Part shown: positions 53,093 through 60,666 of the stretch, piece after piece | Position numbering within the stretch: the first letter of the stretch is position 1 | Layout: each line of letters starts with the position of its first letter | Source: Methanoculleus marisnigri JR1 | GTDB lineage: Archaea; Halobacteriota; Methanomicrobia; Methanomicrobiales; Methanoculleaceae | Assembly (NCBI RefSeq): GCF_000015825.1 | Contig: NC_009051.1 | Location: forward strand, 1,606,695 to 1,670,694 | Direction of reading: 5' to 3' | Length of the DNA: 64,000 nucleotides | Notes under the pieces: model-generated | The model's database searches: none | What the model saw: only the letters and a program-made list of their open reading frames with translations | Told to the model about the DNA's origin: nothing | Program-made: the position numbers and the translations under genes

Positions 53093-53500
53093 TCAGATAT
53101 CGAAGATGATCTCCACCACGTAACCCTCTTCTTCTTTAACGATTTCGAGCCCGAAGTAGGATATACCTTTGACAAGCGATCCCGCCGAGTGCCGTGCGGG
53201 TTCGAACGGCTCGCCCCTGAGGACGGCGGAGAGCCGGGTGCCCCGGAGATCGACGTTGAAGGTGCAGAAGACGGTGTTCTCGACCTCGGTGACGAAGAGC
53301 AGTTCAGAGAGGTAGTCGATCAGAAGCGATTCGAGGTTCTCCGCCTCGATCTCGATCTTCCGCTCGACTCCCCTCTCCTCGCAGGGCCCGTACATCACGT
53401 GGAACATCGCCCGGCCCGCCTCGCCAAAGAGCTCGTTCAAGGTCGCGCCCCGCACCCGCATGAGGACGTCGGCGGTGTGCTCCAGTTCTTCGAAACTCAT
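53093..53500 (-). CDS. Archease, RtcB activator
   Basis: 135 residues. Starts MSFEELEHTADVLMRVRGAT, where HTAD is the metal-binding motif; NLESLLIDYLSELLFVTEVE is the conserved helix, and KGISYFGLEIVKEEEGYVVE ends the ferredoxin-like fold. Archease speeds RtcB guanylylation and allows multiple turnovers. Encoded nine bases before rtcB, the usual pairing. Confidence 0.94.
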   Translation of the reverse strand: MSFEELEHTADVLMRVRGATLNELFGEAGRAMFHVMYGPCEERGVERKIEIEAENLESLLIDYLSELLFVTEVENTVFCTFNVDLRGTRLSAVLRGEPFEPARHSAGSLVKGISYFGLEIVKEEEGYVVEIIFDI

Positions 53501-53503
53501 GAT

Positions 53504-53773
53504 CTAGAAGTCTTCATAGAATATAGGAATCATTCCCCTGTGGATGGAATCGATGTAGCGGGCCTGGTATTTCGAGATATAGACGGTGTAATCGCCGACC
53601 GGAACCTGCAGGTCGGTCGCCTTCGGCGGTTTGACCGATACCGGCAGGAGGATGGGTCCGCTACAGGATGTGCTCACTCGAAAGTCGCGTTTCCTCTGGA
53701 GGACATACGATCGGACGTCCTCCGTAACATAGATGCCCCGTGATCGACCTGGCTCCCCAACGTCGCTCTGCAT
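53504..53773 (-). CDS. Small uncharacterised protein upstream of archease
   Basis: 89 residues. Beta-rich with a basic patch: YVTEDVRSYVLQRKRDFRVS, then GPILLPVSVKPPKATDLQVP, VGDYTVYISKYQARYIDSI. The segment PVSVKPPKATDL followed by VGDYTVYIS suggests a small single-domain fold. It stops three bases before the archease start and probably belongs to that operon. TATA-like CAATATAGG lies on the minus strand about 14 bases up. No family named. Confidence 0.7.
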   Translation of the reverse strand: MQSDVGEPGRSRGIYVTEDVRSYVLQRKRDFRVSTSCSGPILLPVSVKPPKATDLQVPVGDYTVYISKYQARYIDSIHRGMIPIFYEDF

Positions 53774-53793
53774 AATAATCCCCTATATTGGTG

Positions 53794-53812
53794 CTGGGGC
53801 TAAAAAAAGAGG
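53794..53812 (-). terminator. U-tract after DUF2551
   Basis: The minus strand reads CTCTTTTTTTAGC about 15 bases after the DUF2551 stop (A-run 53802-53808), a typical archaeal terminator. Confidence 0.5.
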
Positions 53813-53827
53813 TATGGTTGGCGGGAA

Positions 53828-54142
53828 CTATGTCGTCCCGAGGATCTTTGCCACCACGTCCACGTACTGGTCCTTCAGCTCGTAGATGGAGTTTGTCCCC
53901 TCCGCGTTCCGCCTCACGTGCAGGATGCCGATACGGGATGCGATGATGCCTACCATGGACGCAATGGAGTGGTAACTGATCGAGAACTGTTTTTGCAGCT
54001 TCTCGTAGATCTGGGGTATGGTGAAAGATTTTACCTTGACGAACAGGTTCAGCAGCTCATGCCGGATTCCATCCCGGTCACGTGAGAGATAACCTTTAAG
54101 TCGAGCTTCTATCTCTTTTTTGAGCTCACCGGGCGATCTCAT
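53828..54142 (-). CDS. DUF2551 family protein (winged-helix-like)
   Basis: 104 residues. MRSPGELKKEIEARLKGYLS, then ELLNLFVKVKSFTIPQIYEK and SISYHSIASMVGIIASRIGI, a helix-turn-helix outline with a winged end (LHVRRNAEGTNSIYEL). The family is archaeal and its function unknown; DNA binding is a reasonable guess. A strong TATA box at 54163-54174 drives it. It is divergent from secF across a 460-base gap. Confidence 0.8.
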   Translation of the reverse strand: MRSPGELKKEIEARLKGYLSRDRDGIRHELLNLFVKVKSFTIPQIYEKLQKQFSISYHSIASMVGIIASRIGILHVRRNAEGTNSIYELKDQYVDVVAKILGTT

Positions 54143-54162
54143 ATGTGCTTGTGATTCGGTAT

Positions 54163-54174
54163 TTTATATATATC
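54163..54174 (-). promoter_or_regulatory. TATA box of the DUF2551 gene
   Basis: On the minus strand GATATATATAAAATA lies 20-32 bases before the ATG at 54142, expected for a leaderless transcript. Confidence 0.6.
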
Positions 54175-54272
54175 TTTTCTTTTCATTCATTTAATCGGGT
54201 ATTCTGCCAGGAGGACGACAATTGTCTGACGAAATGCAATCATGCCGGATATGACGACACCGTTCTCCCAAA

Positions 54273-54312
54273 AAACGGACATTATAACCCTGATAAGGTT
54301 TTAAACGGACAT
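54273..54312. repeat. Direct repeat in the DUF2551-secF divergent region
   Basis: AAACGGACAT occurs at 54273-54282 and again at 54303-54312, exactly 30 bases apart, in an otherwise unassigned 460-base gap (54143-54601). The spacing of about three helical turns suggests two binding sites for one regulator. The rest of the gap (about 54320-54600) shows no gene; several short G/C hairpins are present. Confidence 0.4.
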
Positions 54313-54601
54313 AATCGCGATTCCGTGGCACACACGTTTCACATGCATCTCCACGGCGCGCATATGGATGGACGAGACGCCGAGAGCGTGAACACCGTCA
54401 GTGCGACCGCCGGGTGAGCATGCGCCGGAGCGAATCGCATGAGAGAACGCCCCGGGGAAGGAACCCCCTGCCGGCCCCGGACGGAACTCCTCCACACCGG
54501 GCAATTCCCGGGGTAGTTCAGCAATATCCGGGCGGATTCCGGGTTCAACCACACATCCATGAGCAACCCTTTAACCTTTCACCATCGTACACTAATACAG
54601 C

Positions 54602-55456
54602 ATGGAATTTGCCAGATACGACGTCAACAAATACTCTCCGCGGCAGATGGTAGCGCTGCCCCTCGTTCTCCTCCTCCTTGCCGGGTTGCTGCTGGGCTAC
54701 ACCACGCTCGCCACCGGCCTGCCCATAACCCCGGGCATCGACTTTGCGGGAGGTACGGCGGTCACCGTCTTCACATCCGACAGCAGAGAGACGGTAGAGG
54801 CGACCTTTGCCGGGTATCCGGTGTTGTCGGTGGGTGAAGGGATCGGCAATGGAAAGTACATCCAGTTCGGCCCGATGGAAGACGCCCGGTACCAGAGTCT
54901 TGTTGGGCTCATCAACGAGAGGTATCCCGATGCGAAGATAGACCAGATCGGCGAGACGTTCGGAAAGACGCTCCAGGGTCAGGCCTTCCTCGCCCTGATC
55001 TTCTCGTTCATCGGCATGGCCGTCGTGGTCATGATTGCGTTCCGCAATCTCGTGCCGGCGGGTGCGGTCGTCCTCTCCGCCTTCGCCGACATCGCCATCA
55101 CCGCCGGGATCATGCAGATCATCGGTATTCCGCTCTCCCTCGGGACGACGGCGGCCCTGCTGATGCTGATCGGTTACTCCGTCGACAGTGACATCCTGCT
55201 GACCACGCGCCTCCTGAAGCGCAAGGGGAAACTCGAAGAAAAACTCTCCGGTGCGTTCAGGACCGGGATCATCATGACGACCACGACGCTCATGGCCATC
55301 GCCGCGATGTGGGTCGTCGCTACGGCGGGACAGATTCAGATCATCGCCGAGATTGCAAGCGTCCTCATCATCGGCCTCTTTGTGGACATAATGAACACCT
55401 GGATGCTGAACGCCGGCATTCTGAAGGAGTACGTCCTCCGGGGGAACAAGAAATGA
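54602..55456 (+). CDS. secF: Protein-export membrane protein SecF
   Basis: 284 residues with six membrane spans. PITPGIDFAGGTAVTVFTSD is the periplasmic-domain entry motif (G-x-D-F-x-GGT), ALIFSFIGMAVVVMIAFRNL opens the second half, and GYSVDSDILLTTRLLKRKGK is the conserved SecF signature between spans 4 and 5. With SecD it drives late steps of translocation using the ion gradient. In archaea secF precedes secD, as here. The stop overlaps secD (ATGA). Confidence 0.95.
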   Translation: MEFARYDVNKYSPRQMVALPLVLLLLAGLLLGYTTLATGLPITPGIDFAGGTAVTVFTSDSRETVEATFAGYPVLSVGEGIGNGKYIQFGPMEDARYQSLVGLINERYPDAKIDQIGETFGKTLQGQAFLALIFSFIGMAVVVMIAFRNLVPAGAVVLSAFADIAITAGIMQIIGIPLSLGTTAALLMLIGYSVDSDILLTTRLLKRKGKLEEKLSGAFRTGIIMTTTTLMAIAAMWVVATAGQIQIIAEIASVLIIGLFVDIMNTWMLNAGILKEYVLRGNKK

Positions 55457-56910
55457 ACGGCGAAACCATCAAGAATCTCGTCAAAGACTGGCGGATCGCC
55501 CTGGTGCTCCTGCTGGTCGTCGGCTCCCTTGTCGGTATCTACCTCGCTCCCCCGAGCCCGGAGAAGGGTATCGAGGGGAACCTCCAGTTCGGCCTCGATC
55601 TCGAGGGCGGTTCGTGGCTGCAGATGGAGTTCCAGTCCGTGGTCGTGGCATTCTCGACCGACGGATCGGTCGGAGACCTCATGGACGACCTGCGGACGGA
55701 TCTCGAGACCGAGGTCATCCGCATCGACGAGAACCACCTCGAGATCCGAAAGAGCGTCACCCGTGCCGACCTCGAACCGATCTTTGCGGAATCGGGCGCC
55801 TCGATCGTAACCCACCAGAAGGGCGTATCCGCGTTCACCGCAGACGAGGTGAAGAGGATCCTGAACGAGAAGGTGAACGCTCTCGGGATGCAGGACGCGA
55901 GGATCAACCTGCTCACCCCGACCGGAAGCGAGTTCCCGCAGTACGTGCGGATAGAACTCGCCGGCGTGGATATGGCGACGGCGCAGGATATCGTCGGCCA
56001 GCAGGGCCTGTTCGAGATACGGGTCCAGACCACAGGGAACGAGACCGAGCACGTCCTCTACGGTGACCAGATCACCAGCGTCGGCGTGCCGCAGAGGGAT
56101 TCCGACGGCACATGGAGCGTCGGGTTCTCGTTCACCGAGACGGGCGCAGAGGCCTTCCGTGAGGCCGCCATCGAATCCGGAGCGGTCGACAACCCGGACG
56201 CCCACCACCTCGTGATGATCCTCGACAACGAGACCGTCTACAGCGCCCCCCTCGCCGGAAACCTTGTGAGCGAGCTCCGGGCGGGCCCGGTCAGGTCGCT
56301 CTCCGCAAGCACCGGCACCGGCGACGCCGGGCTCGAGGATGCGATGACGCTCCAGATCCACCTGCGGGCCGGCGCACTGCCGGTGCAGGTGGATATCGTC
56401 GGGTCCGGTTCCGTCCCGGCGGCGCTTGGCGAACAGTTCAAGATGACGGTCGCCATCGCCGGGCTGCTCGCGCTGCTCACCGTAGCGGTCGTCGTCTACT
56501 ACCGTTACCGCGAGCCCTCGATCGTGATCCCGATGGTCGCGATCAACCTTGCAGAGATCATCATCCTGCTCGGGATTGCCCGGTTCATCATCCAGCTCGA
56601 CCTCGCCACCATCGCCGGTCTGATAGCGGTGGTGGGTACCGGCATCGACCAGCTCGTCATCATCACGGACGAGGTTCTCCACGAGGGGCGTGTCCCGTCG
56701 CCGAACCTCTACATGAAACGCTACGGGCGGGCGCTCGGTATCATCGCCGTCGCCGCCGCGACGGTCTTCATCGCCATGCTCCCGCTGGCGCTGATGGATC
56801 TCTCCACTCTTCGGGGCTTTGCAATCATCACCATACTCGGTGTCCTGATCGGCATCCTGGTCACGAGGCCCGCGTACGGAAAGATAATCATGGCGATCCT
56901 CTCAAAATAA
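55453..56910 (+). CDS. secD: Protein-export membrane protein SecD
   Basis: 485 residues from ATG 55453, overlapping the secF stop. GNLQFGLDLEGGSWLQMEFQ is the SecD D1 motif, a long extracellular domain runs from about 50 to 300, and the C-terminal six-span region holds NLAEIIILLGIARFIIQLDL, AVVGTGIDQLVIITDEVLHE (the D-x-x-V/I-I proton or ion motif) and FIAMLPLALMDLSTLRGFAI. Complete in length. Confidence 0.95.
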   Translation: MNGETIKNLVKDWRIALVLLLVVGSLVGIYLAPPSPEKGIEGNLQFGLDLEGGSWLQMEFQSVVVAFSTDGSVGDLMDDLRTDLETEVIRIDENHLEIRKSVTRADLEPIFAESGASIVTHQKGVSAFTADEVKRILNEKVNALGMQDARINLLTPTGSEFPQYVRIELAGVDMATAQDIVGQQGLFEIRVQTTGNETEHVLYGDQITSVGVPQRDSDGTWSVGFSFTETGAEAFREAAIESGAVDNPDAHHLVMILDNETVYSAPLAGNLVSELRAGPVRSLSASTGTGDAGLEDAMTLQIHLRAGALPVQVDIVGSGSVPAALGEQFKMTVAIAGLLALLTVAVVVYYRYREPSIVIPMVAINLAEIIILLGIARFIIQLDLATIAGLIAVVGTGIDQLVIITDEVLHEGRVPSPNLYMKRYGRALGIIAVAAATVFIAMLPLALMDLSTLRGFAIITILGVLIGILVTRPAYGKIIMAILSK

Positions 56911-57289
56911 CATTTTTAGAACCCCATTCTTCGGGTTGTACCTCCCGATGGAGCAACTCTAATCCCGCGAAGCCCAGGATTACTTCTATTCCAATGACGT
57001 GAGCAATAATACAGTACTATTGTACCAATCCTGAGAGTGAGATAAAATTCCGCTCAATTGGATTATATAATAGTATCGCAAAAGAGAGCATGCGGCTGGG
57101 CTGCCTTTGAACCTATTGCTTCATTGCGAGGTTCCAAAGTGGTGCGGTCGCTCGAACCTGAAGATTTCATCAGATCCTCCACGATGCGATGAAATCTCCA
57201 GTACCCGTAGGCAGAATGAGCTTTGTACTTATTGGTAATTAACGTACTCCCTCTTCTGCCTCCTGAAACACTATTCGGAGGAATAGAGA
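56911..57289. other. Intergenic region with a possible gene remnant
   Basis: No intact gene. On the minus strand a 99-codon frame at 57063-57362 contains NKYKAHSAYGYWRFHRIVED and similar residues, which could be a leftover of a transposase-type or other mobile gene, but it overlaps the next gene's start and is not recognised. GGAGGAATAGAG at 57274-57285 is the ribosome site of the following gene. Confidence 0.3.
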
Positions 57290-57820
57290 ATGAACCTAAA
57301 CGTTGGAACACGAGCATGTCTCGTTCTTTTTGCAGCACTGCTTGCATTTGCAGCATGTGCATCGCCGGTGAGCGCCGCCTGGGTATATAAAGGCCAGTAC
57401 ACCGACACTTCCGGGGATAGTTATGGTGACTATGTGATTGTGATACAACAGACCACTAAATACTGGTATGACGCCGATCAGGATCTCTGGAAAGAAGAAA
57501 TTACTGCCGTTGGTGAAGCCAAATATTACAACAACCTGTTTGATACCTGGCAGCCGGCATGGGGGTCGTATGGAGTATACGGTTATGAAGAGGGGTATTT
57601 TACGGTGTGGAGTCAATACGGTGACGAGAGTGTCACCTACACAAGTCCGATTGTCGAAAAGAAACAGATGTACGGATCTGGCACAATTTATTCTGGCATC
57701 AGGTACACAGAGACTAACGGAGACGGAGACGTAGGCGGGGATTATGTTGCCGTCGGTGTTGCCGGATCAGTTACTTCCTCTGTGGGTGCCCAGTGCTGGA
57801 CAAGCTGTGGCACCTACTGA
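57290..57820 (+). CDS. Secreted aromatic- and glycine-rich protein of unknown function
   Basis: 176 residues with GGAGG at good spacing before the ATG. A signal peptide covers about residues 1-29 (VLFAALLAFAACASPVSAAW, cleavage after the ASA/AAW region). The mature part is rich in Tyr, Trp, Gly and Asp and probably beta-structured: KGQYTDTSGDSYGDYVIVIQ, KYWYDADQDLWKEEITAVGE, SYGVYGYEEGYFTVWSQYGD; it ends with two cysteines in CWTSC. Base use is less GC-rich than the core genes. No family recognised; probably displayed or released outside the cell. Confidence 0.65.
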   Translation: MNLNVGTRACLVLFAALLAFAACASPVSAAWVYKGQYTDTSGDSYGDYVIVIQQTTKYWYDADQDLWKEEITAVGEAKYYNNLFDTWQPAWGSYGVYGYEEGYFTVWSQYGDESVTYTSPIVEKKQMYGSGTIYSGIRYTETNGDGDVGGDYVAVGVAGSVTSSVGAQCWTSCGTY

Positions 57821-58442
57821 TGAGTTGGTTGCTTCATCATCTGCTACCAATCACACTTTGGGTGCCGGGTTGCCGGACATGGACTTCGGAGTGAGGATAG
57901 AAACCTGATTTTCCGGAGCCATTCAACCCTCTCCTTTTTATCTTTACAGCAAATGTGCTGTGTTGCAGCATTTCCGGCCAGGGAGAATGATACCAAAGAT
58001 ATTGGTGAAACTAAATTATCATGCCATATTGGGTGCAGTGGCGAAATGAACGGAATGTGTATCGCAAAGTTTGGCAACGAAGCTCAGGCGGTGGCCCGCA
58101 CCGCTTCCCCAAGAATGCATTTGTTGCCGGAAAAAGGACCTCCGATTTTCCAAATGTCAGCCCGTAGCCGGTTAACGGTGACCGTGTCTGCTAATCTCCA
58201 TTCCACTCATTCTCTAACGCATTCGGCACGACTTGGTGATTCAGTGGGCCCGGCGAAACATCGTCCAGTGTCTTGATGCCGGGAGTATGAGCACGATCAT
58301 GGGAACTGTCAGGACACGTCCAAACCAATAACCTCTTATCACAGTGATGCGTGTAATCCACATCGAAAACACGCCCTCTGAAGCCGGATTTCGAAATACA
58401 GCTGTTATGCCACGGTCGTCTGGTGGACAACAACCTTTATTG
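57821..58442. other. Intergenic stretch without a recognised gene
   Basis: About 620 bases. All frames are short or broken. The last part (58434-58441, ACCTTTATTG) may be the TATA region of the thioredoxin operon. Confidence 0.4.
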
Positions 58443-58471
58443 CCCCGTTCACACACAATGTTTGAACGGGG
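58443..58471. promoter_or_regulatory. Perfect 9-bp inverted repeat before thioredoxin-npdG
   Basis: CCCCGTTCA (58443-58451) and TGAACGGGG (58463-58471) are exact inverted repeats separated by 11 bases, ending 9 bases before the thioredoxin ATG. Just upstream is the TATA-like CTTTATTG. The site spans the expected transcription start, so it could be an operator or an mRNA hairpin that covers the ribosome site. Confidence 0.6.
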
Positions 58472-58480
58472 TACAGCCTT

Positions 58481-58768
58481 ATGGGAAAACCGGTTTTAAT
58501 GGACTTTTTCGCCGAGTGGTGCGGTCCGTGCCACCAGCAGACACCGATCATCGATGAGCTCAAAGCAAAGATGGGCGATCAGGTTGATATCCAGAAGATC
58601 GACGTCGGTGTCGACTCCGAAGAGACACGGCAATATGCCGCCAAATACGACATCCAGTTCGTACCTACGCTCGTCATCGAGAAAGACGGGCAACTCGTCC
58701 AGAAGCTGGTAGGCGTCCAGGACCTCGGCACGCTTGAAAGCATCTTAAAACCGCTGGTGGAGCAGTGA
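58481..58768 (+). CDS. Thioredoxin
   Basis: 95 residues. The redox motif is FFAEWCGPCHQQTPIIDELK with C14 and C17 in the classic WCGPC; QFVPTLVIEKDGQLVQKLVG keeps the cis-proline and lysine. Length is near the thioredoxin minimum. Its stop overlaps the npdG GTG (GTGA), so thioredoxin and the F420H2:NADP oxidoreductase are made together. It likely reduces protein disulfides in the cytoplasm. Confidence 0.94.
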   Translation: MGKPVLMDFFAEWCGPCHQQTPIIDELKAKMGDQVDIQKIDVGVDSEETRQYAAKYDIQFVPTLVIEKDGQLVQKLVGVQDLGTLESILKPLVEQ

Positions 58769-59415
58769 AGATCGGGATCGTCGGGGGAACCGGCGACATC
58801 GGGGAAGGCATGGCGCTCCGGCTCTCGCCGAAGTACGACGTGATCGTGGGATCTCGCGAGGAAGTAAAGGCGGTCGCAACCTGCGAGACCTGCCGGGAGA
58901 CCCTGGAGGTGCAGGGAATGGAGTGCAGCCTCGCAGGCGTCACCAACCAGCGTGCGGTCGATGAGGCGGACGTCGTCGTCCTCGCGATACCCTTCAAGCA
59001 CGTGACTCCCACCCTGAACACCCTGACCGGGTTCGAGGACAAGATCGTCGTCAGCCCCGTCAACCCGATCGAGCGGACGAACTACTTCTACTACGCCCCT
59101 CCGCCGGAGGGCTCGGCGGCGATGATGATCAAGGGGATGCTCCCCGAGAGCGCGACCGTATGTGCCGCGTTCAACAACATCGCCGCGAACAAGTGGAAGA
59201 TGCTCGAAGAGGAACTGGACTACTCGGTCGCGGTCTGCTGCGACGACGACGGTGCGAAGCAGAAGGTCATGGAGATCGTCAACAACGTCTCGAACCTCCG
59301 CGCCTATGACGGGGGACCGCTTGCGGCCGCATCCATCGTCGAGAGCGTGACGCCCCTCCTCCTCAACATCGCCCGGTTCAATAAGATGCGGGACGTCGGC
59401 GTGAAGTTTGTATAA
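58765..59415 (+). CDS. npdG: F420H2:NADP oxidoreductase
   Basis: 216 residues starting with GTG 58765. MKIGIVGGTGDIGEGMALRL is the NADP-binding Rossmann start, VIVGSREEVKAVATCETCRE follows with the conserved SRE that binds the 2'-phosphate, and VLAIPFKHVTPTLNTLTGFE, VVSPVNPIERTNYFYYAPPP and AAFNNIAANKWKML are NpdG features. It exchanges hydride between F420H2 and NADP. Coupled to thioredoxin. Confidence 0.93.
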   Translation: MKIGIVGGTGDIGEGMALRLSPKYDVIVGSREEVKAVATCETCRETLEVQGMECSLAGVTNQRAVDEADVVVLAIPFKHVTPTLNTLTGFEDKIVVSPVNPIERTNYFYYAPPPEGSAAMMIKGMLPESATVCAAFNNIAANKWKMLEEELDYSVAVCCDDDGAKQKVMEIVNNVSNLRAYDGGPLAAASIVESVTPLLLNIARFNKMRDVGVKFV

Positions 59416-59454
59416 TTTTTCCTTTTTTGCCCTAGGAGAGGGTTGGTGGCTCGG

Positions 59455-59960
59455 GATCCGTGCCTAACCCCAGAAGCCGAAGATCTTCGGCACTCGTATT
59501 CATTCTACGAAGATCATCTTAGAACTCGGGAGTTCTGTTTATCACGTTCCCGGGCACAGTTTTCCGGTAGACTGCGCACCTAGCGGTGCTCGAACACCTA
59601 CCCTTGACCTAGAGGCTCACGCCCGTACACCGACTTCCAGTGGATATCGCCGAGAGGGGGGTGGGGACAGGGGAGTGCGAGCGCAGCGAGCTTGAGAAAC
59701 CCGAAGGGTTTCGAGGGGGGAATACTCCCCCCTCCCCACCTGACGGTGGTCGAGCTCCGTTCCTCCGGAACGTCGCACTCCCCGTCAGCCCCTCCCCCAG
59801 GGGCGATATGCGACTGGCCGAAGGGCGGGAGCACGAGCACCGAAGGTGCGCAGCCACCACGGTCCACTGTACCGGGTTTGCTGCGTAAATACTTGGAGCG
59901 GAGTTCGAGTGCCGAAGGCTGCGAGTTGTGCAGTGCGACTGGCCAGAGGCCAGGAGTTCG
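59455..59960. repeat. Hairpin array with conserved linkers (copy 2, both orientations)
   Basis: Same modules as at 37.3-37.5 kb. On the minus strand GAAACCC-TTC-GGGTTTC is flanked by CTC and TCAAGCTC (59688-59715); CTGGCC-TCT-GGCCAG with TCGCAC follows (59939-59953). On the plus strand GCACC-TAGC-GGTGC is at 59576-59589, GCACC-GAA-GGTGC near 59838-59850 and GTTCC-TCC-GGAAC near 59760-59772 with GTCGCACTC. An element end block at 59857-59879 repeats 12912-12934. No gene is credible in 59416-60123; the stretch 59961-60123 shows nothing further. Confidence 0.75.
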
Positions 59961-60123
59961 AGTGCCGAGAACGATGCCTCCCAGGTTTGGCATTTCTACA
60001 ACCCTTTCTTGATTCATACCTGACCGTCCAAACCCATACCGCCACCCCCCCCTCACCGTGCCCCAAGCGGCATGCACATATCCCCGAGCACGCCAAACCA
60101 TTCTGTACGAAAGGGTGCCGAAA

Positions 60124-60666
60124 ATGCTGGATCGGGAGTTCGAACGGATTGGAAAGAGGCTCTTTATGGAAGGGCTCGTCGGAGCGAATTTCGGGAACAT
60201 GAGCGTTCGGGGCGAGGGCGGCTTTAACATCACCCGGTCCGGCGCGTACCTCGACGCGAGGGAGATGCCGGTCTTCGTGCCGGATGCGGGCGACGCCCCG
60301 CGCGAGGCCTCGAGCGAGTACCGGGTCCACCGGGCGGTCTACCGGGAGACGCCCCACTCTACGATCGTCCACGCCCACCCGGTCCACACCGTCGCCGCCT
60401 CGCTCGATACCGACCTCGTCCGGCCGGCCGACAGCGAGGGAGGGGTGCTCTGCCCCGAGATCCCGGTCGTCACCGGGGATCCGGGGACCGACGAGATCGC
60501 AGAGAACGTCGCCCGGGCGCTCCGGGACGGCCATATCGTCATCGTCCGGGGGCACGGGACGTTTGCCGCCGGAAAAACGCTCGACGAGGCGTACATCTAC
60601 ACCTCGATCGCCGAGTACGCCTGCCGGATCCTCTTCTTATCGGGGAGGCTTCGGGGGGTTCTGTAA
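60124..60666 (+). CDS. Class II aldolase (fuculose-1-phosphate aldolase-like)
   Basis: 180 residues from ATG 60124, with GGGTG just before; the frame is open to 60058. GLVGANFGNMSVRGEGGFNI is the substrate-phosphate loop, STIVHAHPVHTVAASLDTDL holds two zinc histidines, and VIVRGHGTFAAGKTLDEAYI the third. Small archaeal homologues (MJ1418 type) cleave fuculose-1-phosphate and supply lactaldehyde for F420 synthesis. That F420 link is plausible here but not shown by context. The 3' end overlaps the convergent GT2 gene by 30 bases. Confidence 0.88.
   Translation: MLDREFERIGKRLFMEGLVGANFGNMSVRGEGGFNITRSGAYLDAREMPVFVPDAGDAPREASSEYRVHRAVYRETPHSTIVHAHPVHTVAASLDTDLVRPADSEGGVLCPEIPVVTGDPGTDEIAENVARALRDGHIVIVRGHGTFAAGKTLDEAYIYTSIAEYACRILFLSGRLRGVL

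Noticed and set aside
54145-54417. 90-codon plus-strand frame in the DUF2551-secF gap
   Set aside because: No ribosome site, odd composition, and it begins inside the promoter of the divergent gene.
55336-56682. 448-codon minus-strand frame across secD
   Set aside because: Shadow frame; secD and its overlap with secF are well supported.
57063-57362. 99-codon minus-strand frame as a transposase gene
   Set aside because: No DDE or HUH motif can be placed; overlaps the start of a well-supported secreted-protein gene. Kept only as a possible remnant.
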